A stretch of DNA of 38,914 nt from a virus. A program made the translations under genes and the position numbers. The notes beneath the pieces were generated by a model that worked only from the letters and a program-made list of their open reading frames with translations, did not search any database and was not told the DNA's origin. The stretch is taken from positions 1-38,914 of IMG/VR virus record IMGVR_UViG_3300033996_001948; one strand, 5' to 3'. Positions within the stretch are counted from its first letter, which is position 1. Each line of letters begins with the position of its first letter. This document shows, one piece after another, positions 12,412 through 20,897 of the stretch.

Positions 12412-13899
12412 ATGGTCACGGGCCTTCGTGCCGTAGAGTCGGAGACGACTAGAGGAAAGCGCATCTCATCGACGCGACGCGATCGCGGTGCGATGGCCAC
12501 GCGCTTTGCTTCGCTACAGCCCGAGACGCTCACGGCAATCCAGACCGAGCTTGAGCAAGGAACCCTTGTAAACTGGGCCGATCTGTGCGATCGGATGATC
12601 CAGCGAGACCCCGATATCCTCGCGACGTATGAGTCGCGACTGTCGGTGATCTCTGGCGCCGAGATCATCGTCGAGCCCGGTGTGCCTACTGGCGATCCTG
12701 CTCGAGACGCTCTCGCGGACGACTGCGCATCGTGGGTTGACTCGTGGCTTCGATCGATGCCGTCGAGCCGCTATGCGCACGAATCACTCGATGCGATCGG
12801 CAAGGGCCTTGCCGTTCATGAGATTCTCTACGATGAGACCGACGCGGGTCTTGTCCCTGTCTCTCTTGAGTGGCTGCATCTCCGGCGGTTCTGCTACGCG
12901 CCCGATTGGTCCCCGCGCATCATGGATCTCGGCGATGGCTCGCCGTATCTGACAAGCGGGTACGCGCTCGAACCCGGGCGCTTTCTCGTGCACGAGCCAC
13001 GCGCGCTCCCCGGATATCCGACCGGCGGTGTCCTCCGCGCGGTGATGTGGCTTTTCCTCTTCAAGAGCTGGGCGGTGCAGTACGGCGTAAGCGGAGCCGA
13101 GCAATTCGCCTACCCGATGAAGATTGCCACGATCCAGCGTGGCGGAGACGCGCAAGCTCGCGAAGCTGCCAAGCAATATCTTGAGGAGCTTGCGCAGGAT
13201 CATGGTGCTGTCATTGACAGGGACACCACGATTCAGCTCCTTGAGAGCACCGTCAAAGATGGCGGCACGTGGAGCAACCTAATCGCCGAGTGCAACCGCG
13301 GTATCGCGAAGGCGTTGCTCGGGATGACGGACCTCGCCGAGCCTACGCGCGTCGGCGCCTACGCTGCGGTCGAGACGCGCAAGGGCGCGACCGTTGATGC
13401 GCGCGTGCTGAAGGACGAGCGAGCTCTCGCGGTGACGTGGGAACGCGACCTCGTCGCCCCGGCTGTCGCGGCAAACATCGATCGTTGGGGCGGCATCCTG
13501 CCGCCGCTCCCTCGGCTTCGGTGGTCCATCGCGGCAAAGCGTCTCGACGTCGCGGGCGAGGGCGCGCTCGCTCTGTCGGTCGATGAGGTGCGGTCGCGTC
13601 AAGGCCTGTCCCCTGTCGGCGGTCTCCTCGGCTCGCAAATCTGGAGGGACTTCGTCGCCGGCAAAGACCCGATCGATCCGGCGGCCGTGTCTGAAAAGCC
13701 CGTGAGCGAAACCGCTTTGAACGGTGCGCAGGTCTCATCGCTTGTGCAGATCGTCGGCGAGGTCGCGGCCGGCCGCATTCCTCGAGGCACTGGCGTCGAG
13801 CTGATTATCGCTGCGTTCCCGACGATGAGTCGTGACCAAGCGGAGCGCATCATGGGAGACGTCGGAGCCGGGTTTGTGCCCACCACGGAGGCGCCTTGA
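12412..13899 (+). CDS. Portal protein, DUF935 (Mu gp29-like)
   Basis: 495 aa, usual for the family. Recognisable blocks: RDPDILATYESRLSVISGAEIIVEPG, AHESLDAIGKGLAVHEILYDE, FGIQ-equivalent segments with WAVQYGVSGAEQFAYPMKIATIQRGGDAQ, and LLGMTDLAEPTRVGAYAAVETRKGATVDARVLKDERALA. These match the DUF935 portals of Mu-like phages. The portal forms the dodecameric DNA channel at the capsid vertex. No strong ribosome site precedes 12412; an internal ATG at 12493 is an alternative. No separate gpF/MuF minor head gene follows. Confidence 0.92.
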   Translation: MVTGLRAVESETTRGKRISSTRRDRGAMATRFASLQPETLTAIQTELEQGTLVNWADLCDRMIQRDPDILATYESRLSVISGAEIIVEPGVPTGDPARDALADDCASWVDSWLRSMPSSRYAHESLDAIGKGLAVHEILYDETDAGLVPVSLEWLHLRRFCYAPDWSPRIMDLGDGSPYLTSGYALEPGRFLVHEPRALPGYPTGGVLRAVMWLFLFKSWAVQYGVSGAEQFAYPMKIATIQRGGDAQAREAAKQYLEELAQDHGAVIDRDTTIQLLESTVKDGGTWSNLIAECNRGIAKALLGMTDLAEPTRVGAYAAVETRKGATVDARVLKDERALAVTWERDLVAPAVAANIDRWGGILPPLPRLRWSIAAKRLDVAGEGALALSVDEVRSRQGLSPVGGLLGSQIWRDFVAGKDPIDPAAVSEKPVSETALNGAQVSSLVQIVGEVAAGRIPRGTGVELIIAAFPTMSRDQAERIMGDVGAGFVPTTEAP

Positions 13900-15248
13900 C
13901 TGCCAGGTATAAACCGCGCGGGCCCGTTGCCGTCATGCCGTCTGCTATCGGCGAGACGTACGAGACCGACCCTTCGAGCCTGTCGACGGCAGTCATCGAC
14001 GGCACTGTCGCAATCGTGCCTGTCCGCGGGCCGCTCATGCAGCACGCCAATCCGTGGTTCGATTCGTACGAGTCGATTCAAGGGCGCGTTGCGCTTGCTC
14101 TAGAAACTCGCCCAATGGCGGTCGTGCTTTCTATCAGCTCGCCGGGCGGCTCTGTCGCCGGGCTCTTCGAGACCGCCGAGCACATTCGCATGTCATGCGC
14201 TCGCGCTGGCGTGCCTCTCCATGCCTACGTCGACGGCATCGCGGCCAGCGCAGCGTACGCGCTGGCCGCCGCGTGCGACTCCGTGACAGTGCCGCAGACC
14301 GGCCTAGTCGGGAGCGTGGGTGTCATCGCAAGCGCGGTCGACCAGAGCAAGAGCCTCGAGGCCGAAGGCGTGCGCGTCGTGCTCGTCAAGAGCGGGGCTC
14401 GAAAGGGTGATCTAGACCCGTCGCAACCGGTGACGAACGAAGCACTTGCGGCGCTTCAGTCGCAGGTCGACTCGATGGCTAGGACTTTCTTCGAGCACGT
14501 GGGCGCGTGGCGAGCGATGGACGCCGGTGTCGTGCAAGCGATGGAAGCTGCGGTTTACACGGGCGCCGAAGGCGTTGCCGCAGGCCTCGCGGACAACGTG
14601 GGTTCGATTGGCGATCTGGTCGCATGGATCGCGGCCGGCGGGCCGGAGGCGGCCCAGGAAGGGAACGCGACAATGGAAGAGAAGATCGATGCGATCAAGG
14701 CCGCTCTACAGGCAATGATCGATGACAGTGAAGTGCCGGATGCGATGAAGAAGAAGCTTGCATCGGCGCTTGAGATCATCGTTGAGGAGGAGCCTTCCGA
14801 GCCGGAAGACATGCCCCCGGAAAAGCCGGAAGAGCCTTCGGCCATCGCTGCGCTCAACGCCAAGATCGCGGCCCTCGAGGCTGCCGCGTCGGAGATGGCG
14901 GCTCAGCTTGAGGCGCAGCCAAGCGCGGCTTCTGTCGAGGCGTCGAAGGCCGCGGCCGCTCGCGCTGCGGTTGTGGATGCGGCAATCGCATCCGGGCGAA
15001 TCGCGGCAAGCTCGCGCGAACGGTGGCTTGCTATCGCGGAGCGTGACGTCGACGCTGCGCGCGGTGCTCTCGCGATGATGCCCGCTCGGCGTCATCGGGT
15101 GACGGCTCCCTCGGAGAGCGTCTCCGCACCACGCATCGACGCGTCGATCTCCGGTGAGGTCAACGACGCAAAGAGTGACGCGAAGCGGCTTCTCCGCCTC
15201 GTGCTGGACAAGGACATTGCCGAGCGTGCCTCGGCTTCGATCAAGTGA
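13896..15248 (+). CDS. S49-family capsid protease fused to scaffold
   Basis: 450 aa from a TTG start in a TTGA overlap with the portal stop, with ACGGAG upstream. Residues 30-240 are an SppA/ClpP-fold serine protease: SISSPGGSVAG, catalytic serine in GIAASAAYALAAACD, and the lysine region SGARKGDLDP. The rest is acidic and helical (IIVEEEPSEPEDMPPEKPEEP, a heptad-like AALNAKIAALEAAASEMAAQLEA), as in capsid scaffolds. It processes and shapes the prohead, like lambda gpC/Nu3. A separate internal start gives the scaffold alone. Confidence 0.9.
   Translation: MTARYKPRGPVAVMPSAIGETYETDPSSLSTAVIDGTVAIVPVRGPLMQHANPWFDSYESIQGRVALALETRPMAVVLSISSPGGSVAGLFETAEHIRMSCARAGVPLHAYVDGIAASAAYALAAACDSVTVPQTGLVGSVGVIASAVDQSKSLEAEGVRVVLVKSGARKGDLDPSQPVTNEALAALQSQVDSMARTFFEHVGAWRAMDAGVVQAMEAAVYTGAEGVAAGLADNVGSIGDLVAWIAAGGPEAAQEGNATMEEKIDAIKAALQAMIDDSEVPDAMKKKLASALEIIVEEEPSEPEDMPPEKPEEPSAIAALNAKIAALEAAASEMAAQLEAQPSAASVEASKAAAARAAVVDAAIASGRIAASSRERWLAIAERDVDAARGALAMMPARRHRVTAPSESVSAPRIDASISGEVNDAKSDAKRLLRLVLDKDIAERASASIK
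14673..15248 (+). CDS. Nested in-frame scaffold protein
   Basis: An ATG at 14673, in frame with the protease at codon 260, is preceded by AGGAAGGGA at suitable distance. It would give a 191-aa protein, MEEKIDAIKAALQAMIDDSE onward, exactly the scaffold part. Lambda Nu3 and Mu gpZ are made the same way from inside the protease gene. Expression is inferred from this precedent and the ribosome site. Confidence 0.65.
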   Translation: MEEKIDAIKAALQAMIDDSEVPDAMKKKLASALEIIVEEEPSEPEDMPPEKPEEPSAIAALNAKIAALEAAASEMAAQLEAQPSAASVEASKAAAARAAVVDAAIASGRIAASSRERWLAIAERDVDAARGALAMMPARRHRVTAPSESVSAPRIDASISGEVNDAKSDAKRLLRLVLDKDIAERASASIK

Positions 15249-15265
15249 TCACCGAGGAGTAAGAA

Positions 15266-15721
15266 ATGGCCAATCTCACCGCAGACAAGCAGCGATACAC
15301 GCGCGGCCCGATCCGCGTCGGCAAGGCAGTCGCCGCAACCGGAACGACCTTCTTCCGCGGTTCTGTGCTTGCGTTCAACGCGACCGGACTGCTGGTCCTC
15401 GCGGCAGATACCGCGGGTCTCCGAATCGCCGGAATCGCCAAGACCGGATCCGTCAATGCGGCGGGCCTTCCTGGCGCTTCTGTCGCGGGTGCCGTGTATG
15501 AGTTCGAGTTCGATCACGAGGAGTGGATCCTCGAAGTGAGCGGCACGTGGACCGGCGCAGCAGTCGGACTCGATGCAGTGATGATCGACGATAGCGGGAG
15601 CACGACCGCAGCGGTCGCGACGAACGACATCCGCATCGGTCGCATCATGGAACGCGAAACTATCGCAGGCGCCGCGGGCCAGTGGGTCCGTATCGGCGTC
15701 TTCTCTACCGCGGCGTTCTGA
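15266..15721 (+). CDS. Capsid decoration-like protein
   Basis: 151 aa, preceded by GAGGAGT. It lies between the scaffold and the major capsid gene, the usual place for head decoration proteins. Sequence is beta-rich with Gly/Ala turns (FFRGSVLAFNATGLLVLAADTAGLRIAGIAKTGSV), comparable to the gpD/DUF2190 type. Trimeric stabilising protein of the capsid lattice is the likely role. Moderate confidence because the match is by position and fold character. Confidence 0.72.
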   Translation: MANLTADKQRYTRGPIRVGKAVAATGTTFFRGSVLAFNATGLLVLAADTAGLRIAGIAKTGSVNAAGLPGASVAGAVYEFEFDHEEWILEVSGTWTGAAVGLDAVMIDDSGSTTAAVATNDIRIGRIMERETIAGAAGQWVRIGVFSTAAF

Positions 15722-15750
15722 TACGCCACCGAGCAGAAAGGAACGCCACA

Positions 15751-16722
15751 ATGGGAGTCAGTCAGAGCAACGCATTTCAGAGCACGTCGATCGCATTCAA
15801 GGCATATGCGGACGACATCTTCTCGCACGACGGGCGCCGCGCGCCGCAGTTCTCGATGTTCACCGCGCTCGACAGCACCGACCGATACACGGTTGAGCAT
15901 GATGTCATGGAGGCGCTTCCGGTCGTGCGTGAGTGGGTCGGCACTCGTCAGGAGCCCGACGTCATCTTCGCGACTGTCCGGGGCGTCGCGCGTACCTGGG
16001 AAAAGACCTTCTCAGAGGACCGTAAGCGCGCGCTTTCCGGCGCCGCAGACGGGCAGCTTCTCCGCCGTCTCATGTCGTGGCTCGGTTCTCCGGACATGGA
16101 CCTCGACAAGATCGCGACCGACTATCTAGTCAGCAACCCGACTGGATATGACGGTGTCGCCGTCTTCTCTGCGTCTCATCCGCGCGGCCCTGGCGGCGGT
16201 ACGCAGAGCAACACGAGCGCGACCGCTCTCAGCGGCGCGCAGCACCGCTCGGTCATCACGTCGGGGTCGGGCTTTGGCGACGTCTACGGAGAGCCCTTCG
16301 GCATTCAGTACGACACGCTGATGGTCGGTCCCGCGCTAGCGCCGCTTGCGCGTGAGCTCACCGGCTCGACGCGTTTCGCCGCTATCAACGCCTCTGGTGT
16401 GGAGGCGACTTCGGCGGTCGTTGCTGCTGCGGAAGTGCCGAGCGCGAACCGCCTTCAGGTCTTCACTGGTGGCGAGATGAACGTGGTGGTCAATCCGCGT
16501 TTCATCGGCTCTTCGCTCGCGAACAAGTATTTGTACCTCGACACCTCGAAGAGCGCGCGCCCGATCGTGGCATATCGCTTCCAGGGTGGCAGTCGCGTCG
16601 TGGAGCGTACGCAGGACACTGACCAGTCGCGGTGGGCTGCTGATCGCTACGAGTGGGCCGCAGAGCATGACCTTGTGCTCGTGCCCGGTGCGTGGCAGGT
16701 CGCGTTCTTCGGCGGCCCGTGA
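15751..16722 (+). CDS. Major capsid protein, Mu gpT-like
   Basis: 323 aa from the ATG at 15751 with AGAAAGGA upstream. The order and blocks (FQSTSIAFKAYADDIFSHDG, WEKTFSEDRKRALSGAADGQLLRRLMSWLG, YDGVAVFSASHPRG, FGIQYDTLMVGPALAPLARELTGS, GGEMNVVVNPRF) match the Mu gpT major head subunit family. HK97 fold expected. A longer frame from 15682 overlaps the decoration gene and is not needed. Confidence 0.92.
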   Translation: MGVSQSNAFQSTSIAFKAYADDIFSHDGRRAPQFSMFTALDSTDRYTVEHDVMEALPVVREWVGTRQEPDVIFATVRGVARTWEKTFSEDRKRALSGAADGQLLRRLMSWLGSPDMDLDKIATDYLVSNPTGYDGVAVFSASHPRGPGGGTQSNTSATALSGAQHRSVITSGSGFGDVYGEPFGIQYDTLMVGPALAPLARELTGSTRFAAINASGVEATSAVVAAAEVPSANRLQVFTGGEMNVVVNPRFIGSSLANKYLYLDTSKSARPIVAYRFQGGSRVVERTQDTDQSRWAADRYEWAAEHDLVLVPGAWQVAFFGGP

Positions 16723-16731
16723 TGTGAGCTG

Positions 16732-16763
16732 ACGGGGTGGCTCTGGGCGAGGAGCCACCCCGT
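16732..16763 (+). terminator. 12-bp stem-loop after the capsid gene
   Basis: ACGGGGTGGCTC (16732-16743) pairs perfectly with GAGCCACCCCGT (16752-16763) over an 8-base loop, 9 bases after the capsid stop and 2 bases before the tRNA. No T-tract follows. It may be an attenuator or a processing/stability element for the abundant capsid mRNA. Confidence 0.65.
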
Positions 16764-16765
16764 TG

Positions 16766-16836
16766 TGCGACGTGGATCAATGGTCGATCAAGGGTCTCAT
16801 ACACCCTGTAAGCCGGTTCGATTCCGGCCGTCGCAA
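16766..16836 (+). tRNA. tRNA-Met (anticodon CAU)
   Basis: Full cloverleaf read by hand. The 7-bp acceptor TGCGACG/CGTCGCA is perfect. D-stem GATC/GATC has a 7-base loop containing GG. The anticodon stem AGGGT/ACCCT carries loop CTCATAC with anticodon CAT at 16798-16800. Variable loop is GTAA; T-stem GCCGG/CCGGC has loop TTCGATT. T33, T54, T55, C56 and A58 are present. CCA is not encoded. CAU could be elongator Met or, if lysidine-modified, Ile. It sits in the structural operon right after the capsid stem-loop. Confidence 0.85.
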
Positions 16837-16870
16837 TCGCGCATTTCGCGCGTGAAGGAGAGTGATTCGT

Positions 16871-17263
16871 ATGAGCAGCGCCACCGATATGATCCTCGAG
16901 ACACTCATGGAAGAGCGAGCCAATCGCACGGGCCGTGACATCCGGTCTGGCGAGCGCGTTGATGTGCGCGTGGTTTCTCGCGGTGTCTGCGTGGAAGCGG
17001 GGCGACGCATCGAGTCTGGCGAGAACACGCTTAGCGGCGTCCACGTCAACGACCTTCCTGCCCTTCAGTCTCTTGTTGAGACTTCGACCGCCGAGCAGAT
17101 GCGCGCCGCGCAGACTCGGTTGGCCGCTATGCAGGAGACCGCGAAGAAGGACCCGAGTCGCTACGGGAGCAAGCCCACTATCGAGGCCGCTTTCCGCGAC
17201 ATGTACGGACGCGACATCAAGCCGTTCTCGACTGTCGAGGTCGTGAAGGGAAAGCGGGCCTGA
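16871..17263 (+). CDS. Hypothetical 130-aa head-region protein
   Basis: 130 aa from the ATG at 16871 with AAGGAGAG 8 bases upstream. Starts MSSATDMILETLMEERANRT and has a helical second half (QSLVETSTAEQMRAAQTRLAAMQETAKKDPSRYGSKPTIEAAFRDMYGRDIKPF). It lies between the capsid and connector genes; family not recognised. Possible connector or head accessory protein. Confidence 0.75.
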   Translation: MSSATDMILETLMEERANRTGRDIRSGERVDVRVVSRGVCVEAGRRIESGENTLSGVHVNDLPALQSLVETSTAEQMRAAQTRLAAMQETAKKDPSRYGSKPTIEAAFRDMYGRDIKPFSTVEVVKGKRA

Positions 17264-17266
17264 TCG

Positions 17267-17725
17267 ATGGCATACGTGACGGAGACTCAGCTCGAGAATG
17301 CTCACGGCGTGGACGAGGTCTACGCCTTGACGGGCGGGTCTGCGTCGACGATGGCTTCGCTGATCGACGAGGCGAGCGCGAGAGTCCGAGAGGCCCTGAT
17401 GGTCGGCGGGTACTCTGCCGCTGTACCGGAGACCGTGTACGCGGCAGACGCCAGCGATTGCCCGCTGGAGATCCGCACGCTCACCGAGAAGGTGTGGAAA
17501 AGGGTCGCGTACACGCGGCGTGATCTCTCTATTCCAGAAGACCAGATGTCCCTCCTCGATGCGATGCTCGCGCGCGTCGAGGAGGGACGCGCCGAGATGA
17601 AGGGGCTGTCTCGCGACGTCACGCGCAGCCCTGGAGGCATCACGTCGAGCATCTCGAGCTCCACTTCGACTGACGAGAACGCGCGCCCGCGGGTCTTCTC
17701 GCGGCCTCGGATGAGGGGCTACTGA
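17267..17725 (+). CDS. Head-tail connector, DUF1320 (Mu gp36-like)
   Basis: 152 aa. The N-terminus MAYVTETQLENAHGVDEVYAL and the segment IDEASARVREALMVGGY fit the DUF1320/gp36 family, which occupies this position in Mu-like genomes. The end is Ser-rich and basic (SRPRMRGY). Likely head-completion adaptor. Its stop TGA shares one base with the next ATG. Confidence 0.82.
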   Translation: MAYVTETQLENAHGVDEVYALTGGSASTMASLIDEASARVREALMVGGYSAAVPETVYAADASDCPLEIRTLTEKVWKRVAYTRRDLSIPEDQMSLLDAMLARVEEGRAEMKGLSRDVTRSPGGITSSISSSTSTDENARPRVFSRPRMRGY

Positions 17726-18237
17726 TGCCCGTCAAGATCACAGGGATCAAGGAGTGCCGTGACGCGGTAACGCGGCTCACGCAAGACATCACCGACGTCG
17801 AGCGAAAGCTCATCGAATGGGGCGAGCGTGTCGACGATCTCGTGCGTGGCTCTGCGTCTATGCAGCAAACGCCGGAAGGCGAACCGTGGGATCCACGCAA
17901 GACAGCCACTGAGCGCAAGCAGTGGCGAGCGGCTCCCGGCAACGCAATCCGGAGAGCGTCTAGGGCCGCGACTGCCCGCACTCCTGATAGCGGTACTCTT
18001 GGCATCAAGTCTGGAAAGATGCTCCGCTCAATCGCTGTCCGGGTGGGGCGTAACAAGGCAACGCTTTCTGTCGGCAGTGGCGGAGCCCGTTACGCAAAGT
18101 ACTTCATCGGCTACTCATCGAGACAGCCGGCGCGGCCGATCCTTCCCGATCACTCCAAAGGCACATCGTCTGCGTGGCTTGACGAGTGGTCAGAGCGTCT
18201 AGCGGACGAAGCTATCAAGGCGTTCAACCGTGGCTGA
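17725..18237 (+). CDS. Phage virion morphogenesis protein (gpG/gpS-like)
   Basis: 170 aa. Blocks typical of the Phage_tail_S/virion morphogenesis family: PEGEPWDPRKTATERKQW, SGTLGIKSGKMLRSIAVRVG, GGARYAKYFIGYSSRQPARPIL. The C-terminal helix DEWSERLADEAIKAFNRG is also typical. It acts in head-tail joining. Starts in a TGATG junction with the connector gene. Confidence 0.85.
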   Translation: MPVKITGIKECRDAVTRLTQDITDVERKLIEWGERVDDLVRGSASMQQTPEGEPWDPRKTATERKQWRAAPGNAIRRASRAATARTPDSGTLGIKSGKMLRSIAVRVGRNKATLSVGSGGARYAKYFIGYSSRQPARPILPDHSKGTSSAWLDEWSERLADEAIKAFNRG

Positions 18238-18745
18238 TTTCTCGCCGATGCTGACCGCTATCCGCGAAGCGTGTCGCGGCGCGCTCGGAAGCGTGCGCGT
18301 TGTCCAATCGAACGCACTTCGAGAGCGCGCCTATCCGTCGACGACAGAGCATGAAGCGGCGCGCGTGATCGTGGGTCCTCGATTCGAAGTGAGCGTTGCG
18401 AAAACTGGAGTGTCGAAAGAGTCTCCGTGGGAGAACAGCCCGGTTCGGCTCCTCGATGTTGAGGTCCGCGTCAGGACAGAGTGGTCGACGAAGCACGAGC
18501 TTTTAGACGATGAGCGGAGCGCCGTAAGGGCCAGCGCGCTCGCGCTCCTCGAGGACGTGCGCGCTGCACTCATGCGCCCCGGGAATCTCACGACGACAGC
18601 AAGCGGGCAGTCGTCGGGCCTCGTGTCCGGGTGCCTCCATCGTCACTCTGGCCACTCGCTAGAGCGTGAAGACTGGCAACGACGACGGCTCTCATACGTG
18701 AGCACGTACTCAACCGTCATGCGCATCGCGCAGAATGCAGGGTGA
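18230..18745 (+). CDS. Putative tail terminator / neck protein
   Basis: 171 aa from a GTG overlapping the upstream stop by 8 bases. Starts MADFSPMLTAIREACRGALG and has a beta-rich middle (VRLLDVEVRVRTEW) with RLSYVSTYSTVMRIAQ near the end. No direct motif recognised; position between the gpG-like and tail tube genes is that of tail terminators in siphoviruses and Mu-like phages. Confidence 0.65.
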   Translation: MADFSPMLTAIREACRGALGSVRVVQSNALRERAYPSTTEHEAARVIVGPRFEVSVAKTGVSKESPWENSPVRLLDVEVRVRTEWSTKHELLDDERSAVRASALALLEDVRAALMRPGNLTTTASGQSSGLVSGCLHRHSGHSLEREDWQRRRLSYVSTYSTVMRIAQNAG

Positions 18746-18748
18746 TCA

Positions 18749-19993
18749 ATGAGCTATGAAGTCAACGCGCTAAGGAGCCTCCGAGTCTACGTCGAGCCCG
18801 CTGGCTCCTATGCTGTCGACAGCTCGGCGACGCCCGCAAATTTCATCGATGTCCCGATGACTGAGGGCTTTGCGATGGGTCCTCCCGCGCGGGACATGCT
18901 TGACCCGATGCTCGCTCAGGTGCGCCTCGACGGTAGAGCGCAGCGCATCACCGGTAAGCGGAGCGCGGCACTCCAGGTCGCGATGCTACTGGCCAGCCAC
19001 GGCGTGGATATGGTCGGCAACGAGACGCAACCCGCGGCGACCACGTGGGCTCTCCGCAGGCTGCTCACCGCTATCATGGGCGGTGTCTCGCTCACGGGCA
19101 CTACGGCCGCGGCCTCCACGGTCGTTTCTGCCACGACGACTACGGTGACTGTCACCGCGACGCACGGTGCTCGATGGACGCCTAACAGCGTGATCGCCTG
19201 CGTCGTCGGAGGCGTCCTCGAGGCGCGCGAGGTGCTGTCTGTCGCTGGCGATGTTGTGAGCGTCAAAGAGGCGTTCTCCGTGGCGCCCACGGCGTCCTCG
19301 ACGGTGCGTGGCGGAGTGACGTTCTTCCCGACTGAAGACCCTGACACAAGCCTTCAGTTCATCGCGCAGGGTCGAGAGTTGTCGGACAACTTCTTGTATC
19401 GCGGGATGCAGGGTTCTATGCAGGTCGAGGCTAAGCCTGGCCAGCTAGCGAAGATCACAATGGACCTTAAGGGCGCGTCCGCAACGAAGCTCGCGGACCA
19501 CGCCGGGATCAACGTGCCATCGATCGCAAACTGGTCTCCTATTGCGGTCGTCGCGTCGACGCTCTCCGCGCCTACCGTCGGGTCTACTACGCGGACTCCG
19601 GTTCTCGCGAGCGATTGCACGGTCGCGCTCGGCTTTGCGTACGAGCCGATTACTGGATACGGCGGGACCGAGACCATCATCCGAATGCGGCGACAGCGCC
19701 CGCGCGATGGCGTGCTCGGGAAGGTCACGTTCGTCGTGCCATACGAGGACGACACTTGGATCAACGCGAGAGACAACCGCGAAAATCGCGCGTTGTTTTT
19801 CCAGATTGGCAATGCCGCTGGCGCAACGGTGCTCATGTCGTTCCCGACAGTGCAGGTCGTTGACGTGCAGCGCAGCGCGAGCGCGACACAGATCGCCGGT
19901 CAGACGGTTGTGTGCGAGACGCGACACGACACCAGCGCAGCGGCGGACACCACGGAGCGCCGGTATGCGGCGTTCAGGCTGCATATGGTATGA
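18749..19993 (+). CDS. Major tail tube protein
   Basis: 414 aa. Contains FIAQGRELSDNFLYRGMQGSMQVEAKPGQLAKITMDLKGASATKL, characteristic of tail tube proteins, with a Thr/Val-rich insert at about 115-190 (TTAAASTVVSATTTTVTVTATHG) that may be an added surface domain. Large for a tube protein, which fits such an insert. It lies directly before the chaperone and tape measure genes. AGGGTGA stands upstream. Confidence 0.82.
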   Translation: MSYEVNALRSLRVYVEPAGSYAVDSSATPANFIDVPMTEGFAMGPPARDMLDPMLAQVRLDGRAQRITGKRSAALQVAMLLASHGVDMVGNETQPAATTWALRRLLTAIMGGVSLTGTTAAASTVVSATTTTVTVTATHGARWTPNSVIACVVGGVLEAREVLSVAGDVVSVKEAFSVAPTASSTVRGGVTFFPTEDPDTSLQFIAQGRELSDNFLYRGMQGSMQVEAKPGQLAKITMDLKGASATKLADHAGINVPSIANWSPIAVVASTLSAPTVGSTTRTPVLASDCTVALGFAYEPITGYGGTETIIRMRRQRPRDGVLGKVTFVVPYEDDTWINARDNRENRALFFQIGNAAGATVLMSFPTVQVVDVQRSASATQIAGQTVVCETRHDTSAAADTTERRYAAFRLHMV

Positions 19994-20520
19994 CCGAGCT
20001 CGACAAGCACGTTCGGGCATACGACCCGGCGATCGACTGGAACGATCACGGCGGCACTCCTGCGGAGTACCTGCGATCGCGCGATGAGAAACAGCTAGTC
20101 ATCAAGCCAGGTAGAAAGCCGATTGTCTTCTACGCGGCGCGTCTATCGCGCTCGGCCTTCAGATGGTGCGCGGAGGCATCGTCAGACTCGGAGCGGATCG
20201 AGCGCGCTTTCCGCGCTGGAGTTCGCCGAGTAGAGCACCCGGACGGGACGACGTGGTCTCCCGCTGGGACAGACTCAAAGGGCTATGTCGCGATGACAGA
20301 GTCGGAGTCTGAGCGATACGGGATCGCAGACGTGCTCGAGATCGGAGGGCTCGTCTTCGAGCGTAGCCTGGTCCCTCCCGACTGCGAGGTAGGCTATACG
20401 CTGCGGCCTACCTCGCATCACGTGCTGGACGCGGCGCTACGAGCCTCCCACCGTGCGGCGCAGAGCCGGGAACAGCGAGCGTCGACTGCGAGCGTTCCCG
20501 AGGATTCCTCGGCGGTATAG
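19990..20520 (+). CDS. Putative tail assembly chaperone, first frame
   Basis: 176 aa from an ATG in a 4-base overlap with the tail tube stop. Starts MTELDKHVRAYDPAIDWNDH. Position between tube and tape measure is that of the gpG-type chaperone. The frame one base back (-1) is open from 20367 through this stop into the next gene, so a frameshifted longer product is possible. No classic slippery heptamer is evident. Confidence 0.7.
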   Translation: MTELDKHVRAYDPAIDWNDHGGTPAEYLRSRDEKQLVIKPGRKPIVFYAARLSRSAFRWCAEASSDSERIERAFRAGVRRVEHPDGTTWSPAGTDSKGYVAMTESESERYGIADVLEIGGLVFERSLVPPDCEVGYTLRPTSHHVLDAALRASHRAAQSREQRASTASVPEDSSAV

Positions 20521-20537
20521 ACCCTGTCGCTCGCGCT

Positions 20538-20897
20538 ATGCGGCGCGAGGTACGGAGATCGTATGCGTGCCCGTGCGAGGGTGAGAGATGGCCTCCTGGC
20601 AGAGAAGTCGGTCACCCGATCGGCGGCGCCGCCGTGGGCTCGCTCGTCGCGATTGGAAGGCTACTTGGACACGAGCCTCCAGAGTGTCCGTGGAACTCGT
20701 GGTCTGACTCTGACGTCGCGACGATTGTCGATGCGTGGTCATGGTACGATAAGGGCCAGCTCGAGACGCTACTCGGAGATGACCCGCCACAATGGATCCT
20801 CGACGGCGTGCGCGAGTTCGCGCGCGCTCTCGACCTCTCGCGAGCCGATGTGATGGACCAAGAGCGCAAAGCGCGGGAGGCTAGTCGTGCCCACTAG
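20538..20897 (+). CDS. Putative tail assembly chaperone, second frame
   Basis: 119 aa if it starts at the ATG at 20538, but no ribosome site precedes that ATG. Contains SYACPCEGERWPPG, ECPWNSWSDSDVATIVDAWSWYDKGQLETLLGDDPPQWILDGVREF and a charged helical end. Small proteins of this kind lie directly upstream of tape measures. It could be expressed as a -1 extension of the previous gene. The tape measure start overlaps its end by 11 bases. Confidence 0.68.
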   Translation: MRREVRRSYACPCEGERWPPGREVGHPIGGAAVGSLVAIGRLLGHEPPECPWNSWSDSDVATIVDAWSWYDKGQLETLLGDDPPQWILDGVREFARALDLSRADVMDQERKAREASRAH

